A stretch of 64,000 nucleotides of DNA from Antedon mediterranea (taxonomy: Eukaryota; Echinodermata; Crinoidea; Comatulida; Antedonidae), in the NCBI RefSeq assembly GCF_964355755.1, contig NC_092670.1:13825201-13889200 (forward strand), written 5' to 3'. Within the stretch, counting starts at the first letter, position 1. Every line of letters begins with the position of its first letter. Under the pieces are notes generated by a model that was not told the origin of the DNA, did no database searches, and saw only the letters and a list, made by a program, of their open reading frames with translations. Shown here piece after piece: positions 1 through 11,400 of this stretch. The position numbers were made by a program, and so were the translations under genes.

Positions 1-292
1 TTGCCGTCTTATGAGGTAAATCCTCGACTTACAATCCATATCCACAGATACACCCCTACCCAAAAACAGTGTTCTTATACATTGCTAAACTATTGAATAT
101 CATTGTATATGCTAAACAGCAACGCGTTGAAACAGCAATGCATTGAAACAATACAACGCGTCGAAACAACAACATTACTTTAACCAACACTATTAGGAGA
201 GTCTGTTACAGCGATATTTTTTATTGCTTTTGACAATCCGCCATCAGAATGGTGTCTTGGATTTTTTTTGTACTGTTAACTACAGTGTATAT

Positions 293-321
293 GTGCAATA
301 GTACGCACTATTAAACGATCG
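293..321. repeat. Dispersed repeat, copy 1 (inverted copy at 52322-52350)
   Basis: The segment around GCACTATTAAACGATCG is found again as its reverse complement at 52322-52350, about 28 bases identical by eye. Nearby sequence (ACAGGAAT...TTATATAA at about 889-915 and 52381-52408) is also shared, so both are probably parts of one larger element of unknown class. Confidence 0.6.
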
Positions 322-904
322 TTTAATAGTACTTTTTTTCGTCTACGAAAAAAAAAATTTTTTTAGCGTTTGAAAAATATTTTGTCTTATACTATTGCTT
401 TTTAAATACAATAGCGCCACCTACTTTGTACTTTCGCCGCCATTTGAATATTATGAATGGTTTTTCGCGATGGAAGTACATTTCTGGAGAAATACTAATT
501 AAAACTAACTAATGTACTAATTTAGATCAAAAAGGCTTTAAAATTAGCTTTAGATCGTTTGTAGGATTTTTATTAATTAATGGGAACATCTCTACAAGAC
601 GTGGATGAGTTCCAATTGTCTGTCGAAGCTAGTTAGTACTAGGTCTAGCCTAGGCCTAGACCTGTTAGTATTAGGCTAGGCCTATAGCCTAGGCGTTTTA
701 GCCTTGCTAGGCCTAGGATTGTTTGGTCGTTTGTTGACATAATTAACACTAAAGTATGTGTGTTTATAAAATCCATATAAATATAACATTTAATATAATA
801 TTATTAAAAACCAAATGTTACTGTTTTAATGAATGTGAATCAAATGTAGGAGGCCAGACTAGGGCTACCTTTTATTTGATTCAATTGACAGGAATAGATT
901 TAGA

Positions 905-1060
905 TGTTATATAAAACAAATAATGAATGTTTTATATTCGTGTAATGGTACACATAATGGCAATTGGTGAATGATGAAAGGTTAAATATCAACTCGGCTT
1001 TGCCTCGTTGATATATAATCTTTCATCATTCACCTCATTCATTATTTGTATATTATATCA
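905..1060. repeat. Fold-back (palindromic) element
   Basis: Outer arms 905-929 and 1035-1060 (AACAAATAATGAATG against CATTCATTATTTGT) and inner arms 966-992 and 1008-1034 (GGTGAATGATGAAAG against CTTTCATCATTCACC) are reverse complements, with a loop reading CTCGGCTTTGCCTCG. This is a long imperfect hairpin of MITE type with no coding capacity. Confidence 0.65.
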
Positions 1061-1540
1061 TAATAATTGTATCTACATTATCATCATAATAATAAATACT
1101 GTGTATCCAAGTAGTGAAATTAAACGGTCAATTAAATGTATTATTCAGCAAAAATAGTTAACTTGCATCAATCAAAAGACAAATACTATTATGTACTACC
1201 GGAAACTATCCTGCACTTCAGGGTTGACATAAGATAGTTATGTACCGTAAATTAGTTGTGTATTATTTTCATATTATTTCTATTTTCCAAGTCTTTGGAA
1301 AATGTACTCAATGCATAACAAATATTTTGGATATGTGAATTTTTCAAGAAAAACTTAAATACCTCAACATCACAGAGTATAACACTATTCCTTTATTATG
1401 TTGGCTAATCCAAGCTAATTTTTTTTGGCACGCAGTGGCGCTCGCGATACGAACTATACTATATTCGTATAAACTTATGACTCGTGTGGCATAAGTCGTG
1501 GAATGTCATAGTTGTATACACTTGTGTGTCTATTAGAGGA

Positions 1541-2155
1541 GGAGTGCCATTCTTTTTTTATGTAACGAGAAAGGTAAAGCTAATTTTTGGATTAGTATTT
1601 ACAAACCAACAAAGTGAGTAGCTTCTCTATTGAACTTAAAATATAAGTAGGGCATACCGTATTTTCTGGAATTGAATAAAAGTTTAACACTGACATTAAT
1701 TCGATAGCATAAAGGCACAAAGTTAAATGAACTTTGGAACATTTTAACCAAACAGTAGCCTATTTGTTACACAAAATAATTCGCCAAACTGTACTCCAGG
1801 TACGCATATGTTTAGTTAGGTACCGTAAATGTTTTGTGTATTATCGTCTTATTATATTTCTTAAATAATAGGGCTGTAACAAAAATGTCATCAATACCTC
1901 GATGTTCATTGTAGGCTTATACAATTGTATTTTTAGGGAGTGCCATTCTGTTGATGTAACAAGAAGGGTAAAGCTACGTTTGTATTTTATGGATTAGTAA
2001 TTACAGTACAAACCTATCAAGCGAGTAGCTTCTCTATTGAAAATGACGATTCAAAAATATAAGTAACCGTGTTTTGAATGAAAGTTTAATACTGACATTA
2101 ATTCGATAGCCTAAAGGCAAGACAAAGTAAAATGAACTTTAAAATGATCCAAACA
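1541..2155. repeat. Diverged direct duplication (1541-1745 and 1937-2155)
   Basis: The two segments share GGAGTGCCATTC, GGTAAAGCTA, GAGTAGCTTCTCTATTGAA and GACATTAATTCGATAGC in the same order and orientation, offset by about 396 bases with small indels. No open frame is conserved between them. It could be an old tandem duplication or two copies of one element. Confidence 0.65.
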
Positions 2156-2565
2156 TTAGCCTATCCGTATGTTACACAAAACATCATGTTCGTAGTATAA
2201 TGTATAGTTATTTGAATTGGACAAACGGCAGGCTTAAAAGTCCAATTTACACAGACGAGCGGAAAACCGAGTAGCTTGTCCCACGTAGATCTCTGTATAT
2301 CTATCCTGAATGGAAACCGACCGTACGCTCCGCGCTTTGTGTAAATGGTCATACGGGATAGCATAGATTCTATATGTTACCCATCGTCTGTGTAAATTGG
2401 CCTTTACACTTCGATCATCCTTACATCGAATCTATTTTTCTTTAACGTTCTTTACAAATGTGTACGTTACCTATATAGTTATAGGTCAAAGCACCAACAG
2501 TGCTGATAAAGTATGTTTCCATTTGATCAAATACAAATAACTGGTGAAATCTTCATTTATATATA

Positions 2566-2605
2566 CTAGAGGGTGAGCTAGCTCGCTTCGCTCGCTCCCC
2601 CTCTA
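2566..2605. repeat. Short GC-rich hairpin
   Basis: CTAGAGGG and CCCTCTAG border an inverted pair GAGCTAGCTCGC / GCTCGCTCC around a TTCG loop. It stands out in AT-rich surroundings and resembles the loop style (CTCG-GCTTTGC-CTCG) of the hairpin at 905-1060. No function is assigned. Confidence 0.5.
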
Positions 2606-2754
2606 GGAAGTGTAGACGATGGTTCTCGGAATGATAATGTTCTCCTTATACATTTTCTGTCGGTTACCATTATTGAAAATGCTTGACATTCGTAAAACTA
2701 AACTACTTTGTTTCACAGTGTTTTAGATGATTAATAGCATTTTAAAGTATAGTT

Positions 2755-3108
2755 TTTATTGTTTGGTAGGGCCCTTTGGGGAGGCGGAGGTCATTTGAGG
2801 GAGGTGCTTATTCGAGGGATATATGTTAAATTTTATAAATAGTTTTAATAATATGGTAACATTTATAATCAAATGAAATCCTCTAATACAGTAGATATGA
2901 AAAGTGGTAAAAAAGAATAACAAAATTAATGCTTGGTAAATTTTGTAGATAACAGTGCGGTGAATTCTACTACAAATAGTATAATTGTGTTATTATAAAT
3001 ATGTGGATGGACGTTTATTAGATAGTTGGGTTGGGGGGGGGGGGGGTTATTATTCAAAGTGATGTTTTATTGGAGAGGCGTTTATTCAAATGAATACCAT
3101 CCTAATAA

Positions 3109-3110
<2 letters not shown>
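2755..3110. repeat. Dispersed repeat with TTATTCGAGGGA / GGCGTTTATT motifs
   Basis: The motifs GGAGGTGCTTATTCGAGGG, GGACGTTTATT and GAGGCGTTTATTC occur here, and the reverse-complement style (GAATAAACGGCG, AATAAACGCCCCC) recurs at 14281-14480 and 46890-46975. I read these as copies of one non-coding interspersed repeat interrupted by a G-run. Confidence 0.4.
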
Positions 3111-3141
<31 letters not shown>

Positions 3142-3947
3142 ATTAATACATTATTTAATTTAATCATCTTTTGAAACTGCCGTAACAGAGTGGGCCCAAG
3201 AAAGAAGACATTACGGCTTGCAACATGGGCAGACATCTCGGTCCTAACGGGACACAGGAAGATAGCCTACAGTTATTCCTGCAAGCTTACTCAATAAAAC
3301 TCAGCTATCGGGATTTCACTCGAAAAATGTCTTATCATCAAATCTCCCTATGTAATTTTATAATACTATTCCCCACAATATATTCTGATTCTTTATGACG
3401 TATATTTAATTTGATCTTTATGAATTTGCAGTATAATTTAACTACTGTACCTTCACACACGCGTGGTATGTTTTAAAATAAAAAAAAAACTGAAATGGCT
3501 ATGACTAATGGCCTACTATCTGATTTTTTTTTCGTCTTCCAAAGGGACACTGTATTGATTGATGGAAAGTGCCTGTTTCCAGTCACCTTTAGGGTCAAAT
3601 CTATTATTTTAACTGCTCCCTTGTGTTTAAAAGAGAGAAAATATTTGAAACCAGGTCGTTGCAAGGTGAACTTATCTTAAACCCGGAAATTACTTTGACC
3701 GGGAAGAATTGAAATTGAGAGGAAAATCTATGTTGAAATCATAAATGTTGTTAAAAAACTCTTTATAATATCTTCCTAAGATATAAATATGGAACAATAG
3801 CGTCGGCGTGAACACTAATGTTATCAAATCTACGTTTCGCAGTACATCTCGGATAGATAAGGTAGGTATCCAAGGCGGAGATTTGTACCGAAGTTTTTGC
3901 ATTGTGCTCGCCTATGTCAGAATTAACCATAATTTATATATAGATTA

Positions 3948-4120
3948 TTCCCACTAGAAAGTAACGCAAGGACGTAAACGCAACGCAAACGTTTTAACCA
4001 ATGACAAGCGAAGTTATAGACAGTTAGCAATCACAAGCGAATAAGCCATCGCTTGTGATTGGTCAATTCACTTGCGTTGCGTTACGTCCTTGTGTTGCGT
4101 CGCTAGTGGGAACCACGCTT
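3948..4120. mobile_element. MITE-like palindrome, family 1
   Basis: Termini TTCCCACTAG...CTAGTGGGAACC and subterminal ACGCAACGCAA / TTGCGTTGCGT pair as inverted repeats around CAATCACAAGCGAAT...CGCTTGTGATTGG. At least 14 full or partial copies occur in the window (4509, 4886, 27567, 32009, 37436, 39222, 40288, 41876, 42486, 42664, 43350, 55536, 58612). It is non-coding, so it would have to be moved by another element. Confidence 0.8.
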
Positions 4121-4508
4121 ACTATATGGAATTTGAACTTTATAAATAAATACACTGAAGGTAATGGAAACAAACTGAAACTATTTGTTGAATCATCGTA
4201 ATTATTTTGTCAAATATAAATTATTCACTCAACCCGAAACATTTAATTACCGCTCTCAAACTACACTAAAGAATAATAGAGAGTTATTTACTGTCTCAAA
4301 ATGATGTTTCAGTACACCGCGTAACCGCTTAATATAGACTATTGTCGCGATAAGTATTGTTACGATCCGGTGATTTATTAATAATCTTTATTTCGATCCG
4401 TCAAAAAAGAAAACATCGCGTTGAATCTTCACCGCGTTGGAACATCATTGGATTGAAACGTCGACTAGTAAAGTTATTCCATTAAAATTAAAGTTCCTGT
4501 ACTCTCTA

Positions 4509-4709
4509 AAGCTTGGTTCCCACTAGCGACGCAACCTACGCAACGTAAGAAAATGTCCTTCCAATAATTGTGTTTGCCCCCGCCTGCGTGAAATCAAACC
4601 TGTGATTTCTGCAGCACTGTTGCGCCGTCGGTTCCCACTTGTGATTACGCAATACATCACTTTGCGTCAATACGTCGTTGCGTTGCGTTCTAGTTGGAAA
4701 CACGCTTTC
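4509..4709. mobile_element. MITE-like palindrome, family 1, subfamily b
   Basis: It has the same outer termini (AAGCTTGGTTCCCACTAG) as the other copies but a different core, shared only with the copy at 58612-58812 (GCGTGAAATCAAACCTG, TCGGTTCCCACTTG, TTTGCGTC). Two internal sequences sharing one set of termini suggest the same mobilising enzyme. Confidence 0.75.
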
Positions 4710-4885
4710 ATTCATTCATTCATTCATTCATTCGCTTTAATTTGATGGCAGACAATCTGCAGCGAATAACACTCACACGCGCCAAACTATTAATAATTAA
4801 TCAATATTCTGCCTAATTTTTTAATATTTTACATTATTTTCAATTCAGTCTTTCGTAATAAATATTATTAATTCTTGTACAAGTA

Positions 4886-5067
4886 AAGCGTGGTTCCCAC
4901 TAGCGACGCAACGCAAGGACGTAACGCAACGCAAGTGAATTGACCAATCACAAGCGATGGATTATTCGCTTGTGATTGCTAACTGTCTATAACTTCGCTT
5001 GTCATTGGTTAAAACGCTTGCGTTGCGTTTACGTCCTTGCGTTACGTTCTATTGGGAACCAAGTTTA
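4886..5067. mobile_element. MITE-like palindrome, family 1
   Basis: This is a near-complete copy with both termini (GTGGTTCCCACTAG and ATTGGGAACCAAG) and a core very close to that at 3948-4120, but in the opposite orientation. It lies about 330 bases before the gene A start codon. Confidence 0.8.
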
Positions 5068-5398
5068 AGGTAAATCACGACTACACTGAAAGGTAAATAT
5101 AACAGTAACTTTAGCCGTAGGTTATTTACCCGCATTTTACGCGTGAGTTACTCTACGCACTTTCTACATGAAGAACCCTGGATTTTAGGACATACCTCGC
5201 TTATAATACCTATTTAGATTAATCAACCGAACGCAAAAGGGCTTGGCAAATGACAGATAAAGATACCTTTATGATGCTAATACGCGTTCTATGAATTAGT
5301 ACAACAGTTATATACTCCTTTGAAATACTATTTCATGTTATTCCACCTGAAGGCTGCAGTCTTTCGGATGTGGTGCGGAGTTTGCAAAAACTTTTAAA

Positions 5399-5468
5399 AT
5401 GGACTCTTTAGTACTTCATGTTGTATTGTTTTGTCTGCTTGTGGGAATTGCATACTCGCAGAATAACA
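5399..5468 (+). CDS. Gene A exon 1: signal peptide
   Basis: [20 protein letters not shown] then QNN. It has a hydrophobic core and a likely cleavage after AYS. It ends in phase 1 at a strong GTAAGA donor, matching every downstream exon. The intron to exon 2 is 2.7 kb, so a missed small exon is possible. Confidence 0.8.
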
Positions 5469-8400
5469 GTAAGATGCATTACGTTGTTTGATTTTAAGTA
5501 ATTAATAATTATTTCATAGAGAGTAATTCATTCATTCATCCATTTTATAACATTTTTAATATTATTTATAATATAAATAATATTACAAATGTATATATAT
5601 ATATATATATATATTATTATATTATAATAATAATTTTTATATTATAGGGCTAGTGTTGCCCGAAAGCTCTGCTACCTTTTATTTATTTACTTTGATTTGA
5701 TTTAGCTTTTCGCTTTATTTTTTGTATCTCCATTGAGATCCAGCATTGTCATTTTTTTTCAGGAATTTACCTTTGGATTTATGTTATATTGTATTATATT
5801 ATTGTATAAATATTATTTGTTGTACTACAGTCATTGTATTACTAGCGGTTCTATTTTTATTTCATTTTTACATTCACGTTACATCCATGAATAATATTTT
5901 ATCTGCATAATATGTTTACGCAACCGACAAGAACAATGGTTTACTTATGATTAACAATCAGTTTTAAACCTATTGAGCACAAAATAGCCCATGTAGATAA
6001 TAAGTATCGGTTTTAAATTCCAGATATATAACATTTATTTAGACCAATAAAAGAATAAAAACATAATAAGATAAAAATGATAATTACAAATTCATGAGAT
6101 AATTTGTCTCGCAATGACTACTTACCTTAAACAGAAATTGTTAATTAGGCCTAGATGGTAAGATTCCACATATTATTATACTTTATTTTCCTTCTTAAAT
6201 GGTATTAGGCCTTGCTCAACTTTGAAATCACTGATGTAGTTATATTCAATTCAATTTCAATATAATTTTCATAAGATACGGTACATCATAACAATAATCC
6301 CCTCCCCTGCCTCTAATACAATCTGAAATTTCCACCATTGAAATGTCCAAAGAAAACCTTTTAATTGACCAGCACCTTTTTGTCGAGTTGCTACTTAGCA
6401 AAAGAATACAAAAACCATTCGCGCGCTATTAACCACATTATATAGTTCCTACCCCATTCCGTTCTAATTGAATGACCAGACTGAATCAACTAATCAACCA
6501 AGTGGGCTTGGAAAAATGTCAGACAATATGATATTGTGTTGACAATTTAATAGAGGCTGTTCTTAGTATGTACCTATTCATGAATATGATCCAGGGTAAA
6601 TTATCCAGGGATGCTGAAAACTGAATTTTGCGATATATACATCCCACTCTACGATGTCGATAAGAAAAATGGCATATGAAAATAGATTTCACTTGATGCT
6701 ATGTGAATATGTTAAGTGACTGTACGATGAAGTTGGCGCACGCGTAGAAATCCCACACAATTGCCAAATATGTGTTATTTTTGTTTCATTGTTACATTGT
6801 TGCATTAACGTATAAAATCGTGTTTTTGTTTTGTCGCGGGTGCATGGTCAGTCCTGTAAAACATCAACGGCATTGCAGTTGAAATCATCGTCGTGGTCGT
6901 CGTCGTCGTCAAAGCAAACTCTGATCAGTATTCTGAAACCATCTCCTGTCTTCTGCCATTCTACTTGCTTGCTCCATAGAGCCAAACACATCTGTTATAG
7001 TCTTTTCCCATTTGCATCTTGGTCATCCTCATCTTCTCTTCCCTGGAATATAAGCCTAAAATAATTTTGACTTCAAAAACTATCGTGGGATATATTATTA
7101 AACAAAATAAATGAAAATTGCTAGATGAACGCAGAGACTACGCTCTTGCTTGTATTATGTACAAATGTATGGTATTGCACCTCCCCGCCTGTGCAACGAT
7201 ATTGAAATGGTTTACGACCAACATGGATACTCTACGAGATATTCCCAATCTCTGAATGTTATACCACCTATGCCAAATTGCTTATTAATGAACGGATCGC
7301 TAAAGATTGCAGGAGCAAAAGCTTGGAATAAGATCCCTGTATAAATTCAAGATAGTTTGTCTGTAAGTTTTACAATTAATTATAAAAAGCATTTCTTAAA
7401 AAAATAATTGTATTTCCACACGTTTTATTATTAACGTTCTATATTCACTGATTGTTATATTAATTTTTTTTCTTGTGTTTTTTTTAAAGTTGTTTCATTG
7501 CAGGACCATATTGAAAAACAGAAATGTTGTGATATTTTCTTTTCTGAATTATGTTATCCTGCCTAAATATGTTTAAATAAATAAATAAATAAAATAAAAA
7601 ACACTCTCTTCTCCATTCCATCTTGCCGCTTAATGTGTCCATATTAACAACGTTAAAACAAAGTCCTAGTTTGTTTGGTTTGTAAGTTGTTTGTTTGTTG
7701 ATTCGATGTTCGTTTCTGCTAACTGAAATGTTCCGTGTATTTGTAACTAACATCTGTCATAATGTATGTTAATATTTCGATGATAGGTATATGAGAAGAA
7801 ACCAAACGAAAAAGTGTACAGGAGAATACATGTGCAGCAATGTTTCAAATAGATACAAACAACACGTGGTTTGCAATATTTTGACCAATACCGTGCTAGG
7901 ACAGACAAATTTAAACTATTTTTAGCGGTAATGGAGTGCGTGCGTGCGTATAAACTATAGTTTGTCTCGTATTAGAGATTGGAAGCATTGGCCTATCACT
8001 TGTTTGTTATATCCTATAAGTACAATCGGTAACACAAAAGTGAACACAACGTGTTTTCTAAAACCCATAGAGGAAGGAAAATACTTCTTTGAAAACAAAC
8101 AAATTAGTTGGTTGAAGTTTCAAATAATTGGTTGCATAACAGTTGCTGCTGATGATAGATTGTCTGGTGTAACTGTTTTATTCTATTCATATTTTCTGTT
8201 CAAATTTTAGTTTACTGTGACAACAACCCCTGTCAAAATGGTGGACAGTGTAGGCACTCTGGTACATACTACGAGTGCGTTTGTTCGCAAGGCTTTATTG
8301 GATACAACTGTGAAAGTCTCTCCGTATCGGGATGCTCTACTAATCTATGTCAAAACGGCGGAATGTGTGTCGACCTGCAATCTGGAAGCTACAGTTGCAC

Positions 8401-11400
8401 ATGCACAACTTGTTTTACTGGTACTAATTGTGAAACAGGTAGGCTTATATATATATATATATATATATATATTACTAAAATTGCCAAAGTTAAGAAAGAT
8501 ACTAGACCCGCCTATAACTTAAAATCTAGAAGATTAACAAATCTTTCATTTACAACTTTTGGTTTTTATTAAACTTGAACCATAAAAATGGAAGTTGTTA
8601 CCTGGTCAAATATGTCTGACCTGAACATTTATTTGACTCAATATATATTTTTCGTTAAAAAATATGCTAGATTAATAATTAAGTAGTTGAATAAAGTAGG
8701 CCTTATTTACTAAATAGTATTACAGCTTGCAAAATGTTTTTTCCTTCTGTTATGTACCGAGTAGCCATAGCGAGCTGCAACCTTAGCCCGTGCTCTAGTA
8801 ATCCATGCCAAAACGGCGGGGCCTGCAGTGTCGACCAGCAATCTGGAAGCTACAGTTGCGTATGCACATCTTGTTATACTGGCACTAATTGTGAAACAGG
8901 TAGGCCTATGCTTCCTATATATCGTTTTGCATAAAATACAGTTTAAAGTTAAGTAAACTAAATATAATCTGCTAGGCTATGAATTGTAAAGAATGAGAAT
9001 ATGTGATAGTGAACAAAGTCGCCATTTTGTAAAGATTCGAACTGTGGTCTTTTGTCTGTTGCACGATATTATCTGGGATGATGGAGCTATCATTGAATAT
9101 ATTTTAGTAACAATTTGTGCTATTCGTTTTTATTTTTGGTTCACCTCAGATTACTAGTATGTGCCGGGATTAGATCAGTTATTGTTACTACTTTAAAATG
9201 ATTAAAACACAATAATCAATGTAAACTTGTATTGATATCTTTTGGTTTTATTAAACTTTAACCTTGTGTTGTGTAACACATAAAAATGGAACATTGAATG
9301 AAGTTACCGAAAGGTACCTTGATCAAACTTAACACAAGATATTTTTCCGACTCTATAAAAACACGTATGCTAGATTATTATCCGAATTAGTACGGAAAAA
9401 ATATAATTGCTGCCCATCGGAAAAACTGGGATAAGAGACAGACTAAATAGTATTGTATAATAATATAGCCTACAAATACAATGTGTTCTAAATACCTATT
9501 TTGTTTTGTACTGAATAGCCATACAGATATGTACCCCTAACCCGTGCCTAAATGGAGGTGTTTGCCTTAATAGCCAGACATGTACTTCGTTTTTCTGCAG
9601 CTGCCTAACTGGTTACAGTGGTTCCATTTGTGAAGTGGGTAAGTGTCAAAAGGAGTAGTCCTTTTAATGTGTATTGTCCACTCGTTCTGCTATCATTACG
9701 AAATGTTGAGTGGCTGCCCATAGAACGGCACCGAAACAGTATATAATAATTAATAATAATTATATAAATATTAAATTCATTCCTCTTTGAGGTTACATAT
9801 TAAATTGTGCTTTTATTTACAATATACAAAAATGTCAAAAAATATGTAAAACGTCTTCACAATGTTATACTGTTACATGACCTATATTTAAAGAGTGAGA
9901 GACTTAACAATCATTGGGCCATATTAATAAAAGAAAAATTGAAACTCGCGAATGTTTTTACCAAAAATATTGCACATGTTACATTTTGTTTGAACTATAA
10001 GCATATAATAGTTTAAATAAATTAATGAAACACATCATTTAGTTACTGCACTATGTTGTTACAGCTCTATTTTCCGGATAATTACATTGTATTCATGTCA
10101 TATATATTTGATGTTCTGCATACGTGTCTAGAAAATAATGTAAACATATTTTTAGGTGGTAACGACGCATGTAGAAATTCACCATGTCAGAATAGCGGAA
10201 CCTGTATTCCTATGACCGACACAACTTACATGTGTTTGTGTGCGAACGGCTTCATTGGAGAGGATTGTTCATTAAGACGTAAGTTAACCAAAAATGTATC
10301 GACTATTTATTTATTTTCTTTTTTTATTTGCTTTTTTTTTATTTGTTAAATTTGAAAAATCTAACATTATCCAAAAGCACTTGGATCAATTACAATATCA
10401 AAATATATAATATGCACTGTACATGATACAAGTGCAATATACAAGTACAAGATACAAATTTTACAATTTTGAGATGTTTTGTACCATAGTAGATCATTAA
10501 ATAATACAAAGTGATAAATATTTAAATGAATGCCGGTACAAGTTACTATCTTCTAAAGTTTTGATTAAATAAATTGCATGCCATATGCAGTGTTGAAAAT
10601 CTGAAACGGTTTGTGCAAATCGTTTTCTGTGTCAGTCTAGCTCTTCCTGGGCAAGGGAGACCAGCAATGTAATGTTATACTACAATACAAAATGTTGCTC
10701 AGATTGAAATCCAACTGCGACAAAATGGCACTATTAAAGTATGTAACAAAAAAAATTTTCCTCGAAAGAAATATCGTGTCTTCACCTGTCTTGGTGCAAG
10801 AGAAGTATAATACGGTCCCTATCACTTTCCTTCCTCTATAAATATCCCCTTTAAAAATAAATTTTTTTTTAATTGCATTGAATTGTAAAAGTAAACCCTG
10901 CTCATTTGTTGATAAACATGTCAAATAACTAGACCTCCATTTAAATCTCCAGTCATAGACCCTTGCGAGAATCACCTTTGTCAAAATGGAGCTGACTGTG
11001 CACCGGTTCCGGGTTCGTGTACTGCATACATGTGTACCGACTGCCCAGCTTGCTTCTCTGGAGAATTCTGCCATGAAGGTAAGTACAGAAAACCTTGGGA
11101 AAGAGTGACATGGGTGTAGACCATTGTGGACAGTTTAAGATCGGTTTGAGTAGTAGGCCTAATAGTATCTATCCTGCTGGATTTAGAGGTCAACGTGTTT
11201 TCTAAACACAGAAGATTCTCGTCCTGTGTCGCAAAGATAAAAAATGGAAGACGCTGTTTATTTTTTTTTAAACATAAATTAACACATTTTTGTTTAAAAC
11301 TAATCCATGTTATTGTACATTTACCGTAACAAAGAATGCGTTGCTCTTATTTGCTGAAGTATATTTAACTAATTAAATTACAGAATGTCATCACCCGTCC

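Larger units (their letters stand above)
1..5398. other. Intergenic region upstream of gene A, repeat-rich
   Basis: No exon with EGF, SRCR or other recognisable coding signal was found on either strand. The region holds fold-back elements, a diverged short duplication, homopolymer runs (G at 3033-3046, T at 3110-3135), a CATT microsatellite (4708-4733) and three MITE-like palindromes, listed separately. A TATATAC-like string near 5309 lies about 90 bases before the gene A start codon, but no promoter can be assigned with confidence. Confidence 0.6.

Noticed and set aside
2161-3902. Several 60-70 residue open frames left of gene A
   Set aside because: Random length for AT-rich DNA, no splice sites in phase, no recognisable domains.
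6831-7064. Ser-rich plus-strand open frame in gene A intron 1
   Set aside because: It has no splice support or family match and comes from a CGTCGTCGT triplet run; the minus strand fits a LINE remnant slightly better.
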